The notes under the pieces were generated by a model. It was given only the letters and a program-made list of their open reading frames with translations. It searched no databases and was not told where the DNA came from. Shown here one piece after another: positions 51,600 through 52,411 of a stretch of DNA of 52,411 bases. A program made the position numbers and the translations under genes. The stretch is from positions 1-52,411 of the forward strand of contig CABUVH010000003.1 in the NCBI GenBank assembly GCA_902494935.1, written 5' to 3'. Position 1 is the stretch's first letter. The number at the start of each line of letters is the position of its first letter. The stretch is from an uncultured Collinsella sp. (GTDB lineage Bacteria; Actinomycetota; Coriobacteriia; Coriobacteriales; Coriobacteriaceae).

Positions 51600-52411
51600 A
51601 TGAATCCAAATCCCTTTAAGCCCACGGCTGGCAAGCGGCCTCCGATACTCATCGGCCGCGAGTCGGTCATCGAAGATTTCGAGGAAGGACTCGATAACGG
51701 CGCCGGAGCGCCGGGTAGGCTCATGCTCATTACGGGAAACCGCGGCTGTGGCAAGACGGTTCTCCTGCGGGAACTGCAACGTCTCGCCAACGAGCGCGGA
51801 TGGGCGGTTGTCTCCGATTCCGCCTCGCTTGGCTTATGCGACCGCTTGGCCGACGCGCTTCGCTCGAATAAACCCGTTGTGACGTCAATGGAGTTTGGGC
51901 CGTCGTTTGGCCGGATGTCGGTCGAGGCGGCGCGAGCAAAGGGCGAAACGTTGCGAGGGCTGGTCAACGAGCGCCTCAAGAAACTCGGGCCGGGAAAGGG
52001 CTTACTGTTTGCGATTGACGAGGCCCAATCTGCGTCTATCGAGGAACTGGCGGCTCTTGCCGTTCTCTATCAGCAAGTGCCCGGAGATCAAGATGCTACG
52101 GGCTTGTCCGATAGCGACCAGCGCGGTCTTGCGCTGGTGTTCGCCGGCTTACCCAGTATGGTTGATGACTTGCTCGAAGAGCCGAGCGTGACGTTTTTGC
52201 GGCGTGCTCAGCAGCGTACGCTGGGGGCGATTTCTTTGCCCAAAGTGCGCGATTCGTATATCCAGACGGTCAAAGACGCTGGTCTTTACGTTGATGTGGA
52301 GACGGCAGACCTCGCGGCGCGCAAGAGCATGGGGCATCCCTACATGGTTCAGCTGGTGGGCTATTACATGTGGCGGTCTGCTGTCCGGCGTGGCTCGCAG
52401 GTCATTGAAGA
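51600..52411 (+). CDS. AAA/STAND-type ATP-binding protein, 3' end outside window
   Basis: The first 270 codons are present. Walker A GNRGCGKT follows the start ILIGRESVIEDFEEGL, Walker B is LLFAIDEAQSAS, and LVFAGLPSMVDDLL followed by RRAQQRTLGAI resembles the sensor-1/arginine-finger part of archaeal-type ATPases found near mobile or toxin-like modules. The rest of the protein, which should define its effector, is outside. GAGGAGG lies 5 nt before the ATG. Expression probably responds to a regulator of the TTGGTATAACT direct repeats just upstream. Confidence 0.85.
   Translation, partial: MNPNPFKPTAGKRPPILIGRESVIEDFEEGLDNGAGAPGRLMLITGNRGCGKTVLLRELQRLANERGWAVVSDSASLGLCDRLADALRSNKPVVTSMEFGPSFGRMSVEAARAKGETLRGLVNERLKKLGPGKGLLFAIDEAQSASIEELAALAVLYQQVPGDQDATGLSDSDQRGLALVFAGLPSMVDDLLEEPSVTFLRRAQQRTLGAISLPKVRDSYIQTVKDAGLYVDVETADLAARKSMGHPYMVQLVGYYMWRSAVRRGSQVIE

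Overview
The window looks like a chromosomal stretch from a GC-rich anaerobic actinomycete of the class Coriobacteriia, most likely Collinsella or a close relative. This is inferred from gene content and style, not from a database search. The signs are high-GC third codon positions, LuxR-type regulators with long helical sensor parts, a CD1871A/4Fe-4S/redoxin thiol module, formate/oxalate-type MFS carriers beside agmatine-deiminase-like enzymes, and a very dense set of palindromic intergenic repeats. No rRNA, tRNA, prophage, CRISPR array or complete IS was seen.

Layout. 1-4.3 kb: a giant secreted surface protein (minus strand, 3' end outside the window) whose tail carries an LAGTG sorting-like motif, preceded by a LuxR regulator. 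5.5-9.5 kb: a two-component system divergent from an envelope redox operon (CXXC mini-protein, polyferredoxin membrane protein, thioredoxin-like lipoprotein). 9.6 kb: a small fossil of a transcarbamylase gene. 9.8-12.7 kb: Crp/Fnr regulator, rhodanese and CoA-disulfide/persulfide reductase (sulfane sulfur handling). 12.8-16 kb: a MacB/FtsX-like ABC exporter in one chain. 16.2-22.1 kb: the most distinctive metabolic locus, with two paralogous MFS carriers, a TetR repressor, a diverged agmatine-deiminase-family enzyme and a diverged transcarbamylase. 22.2-24.8 kb: a tRNA-dihydrouridine synthase and a small ribbon-helix-helix gene embedded in a cluster of inverted-repeat elements. 24.8-34.9 kb: glutaredoxin, XRE/TipAS regulator, TrmO, MalY-type lyase, a PNPOx-like flavoprotein, a frameshifted BvgS-like hybrid kinase, K+ channel, LOG-like protein, ClC channel and EFR1 ferredoxin. 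35-37.7 kb: transporter fossil, long palindromic repeat and a YtrA-type GntR/ABC operon. 37.8-38.1 kb: four palindromes repeated with an exact 80-bp period. 38.2-52.4 kb: housekeeping and stress genes (RF3, VUT transporter, SDR, Ung, EamA/LysR pair, MATE, RlmA, RsmJ, GNAT, TetM-like GTPase) and the start of an AAA ATPase.

How the parts work together. Several loci handle thiols and sulfur: the envelope redoxin operon, the persulfide operon, the glutaredoxin and the MalY C-S lyase. The 16-22 kb locus appears to be a self-contained uptake and catabolism module under one TetR repressor whose operator-like sites lie before both the first carrier and the deiminase. The transcarbamylase keeps its carbamoyl-phosphate motifs but has lost the ornithine-binding HCLP and SMG motifs, and no carbamate kinase is present, so the true substrate is open.

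Non-coding structure is unusually rich. At least six families of palindromes are visible, several at gene 3' ends, two with base changes that preserve pairing. The 80-bp-period array (37793-38089) and the ~185-bp long-palindrome family (22274 and 35373) are the strongest undescribed-looking signals.
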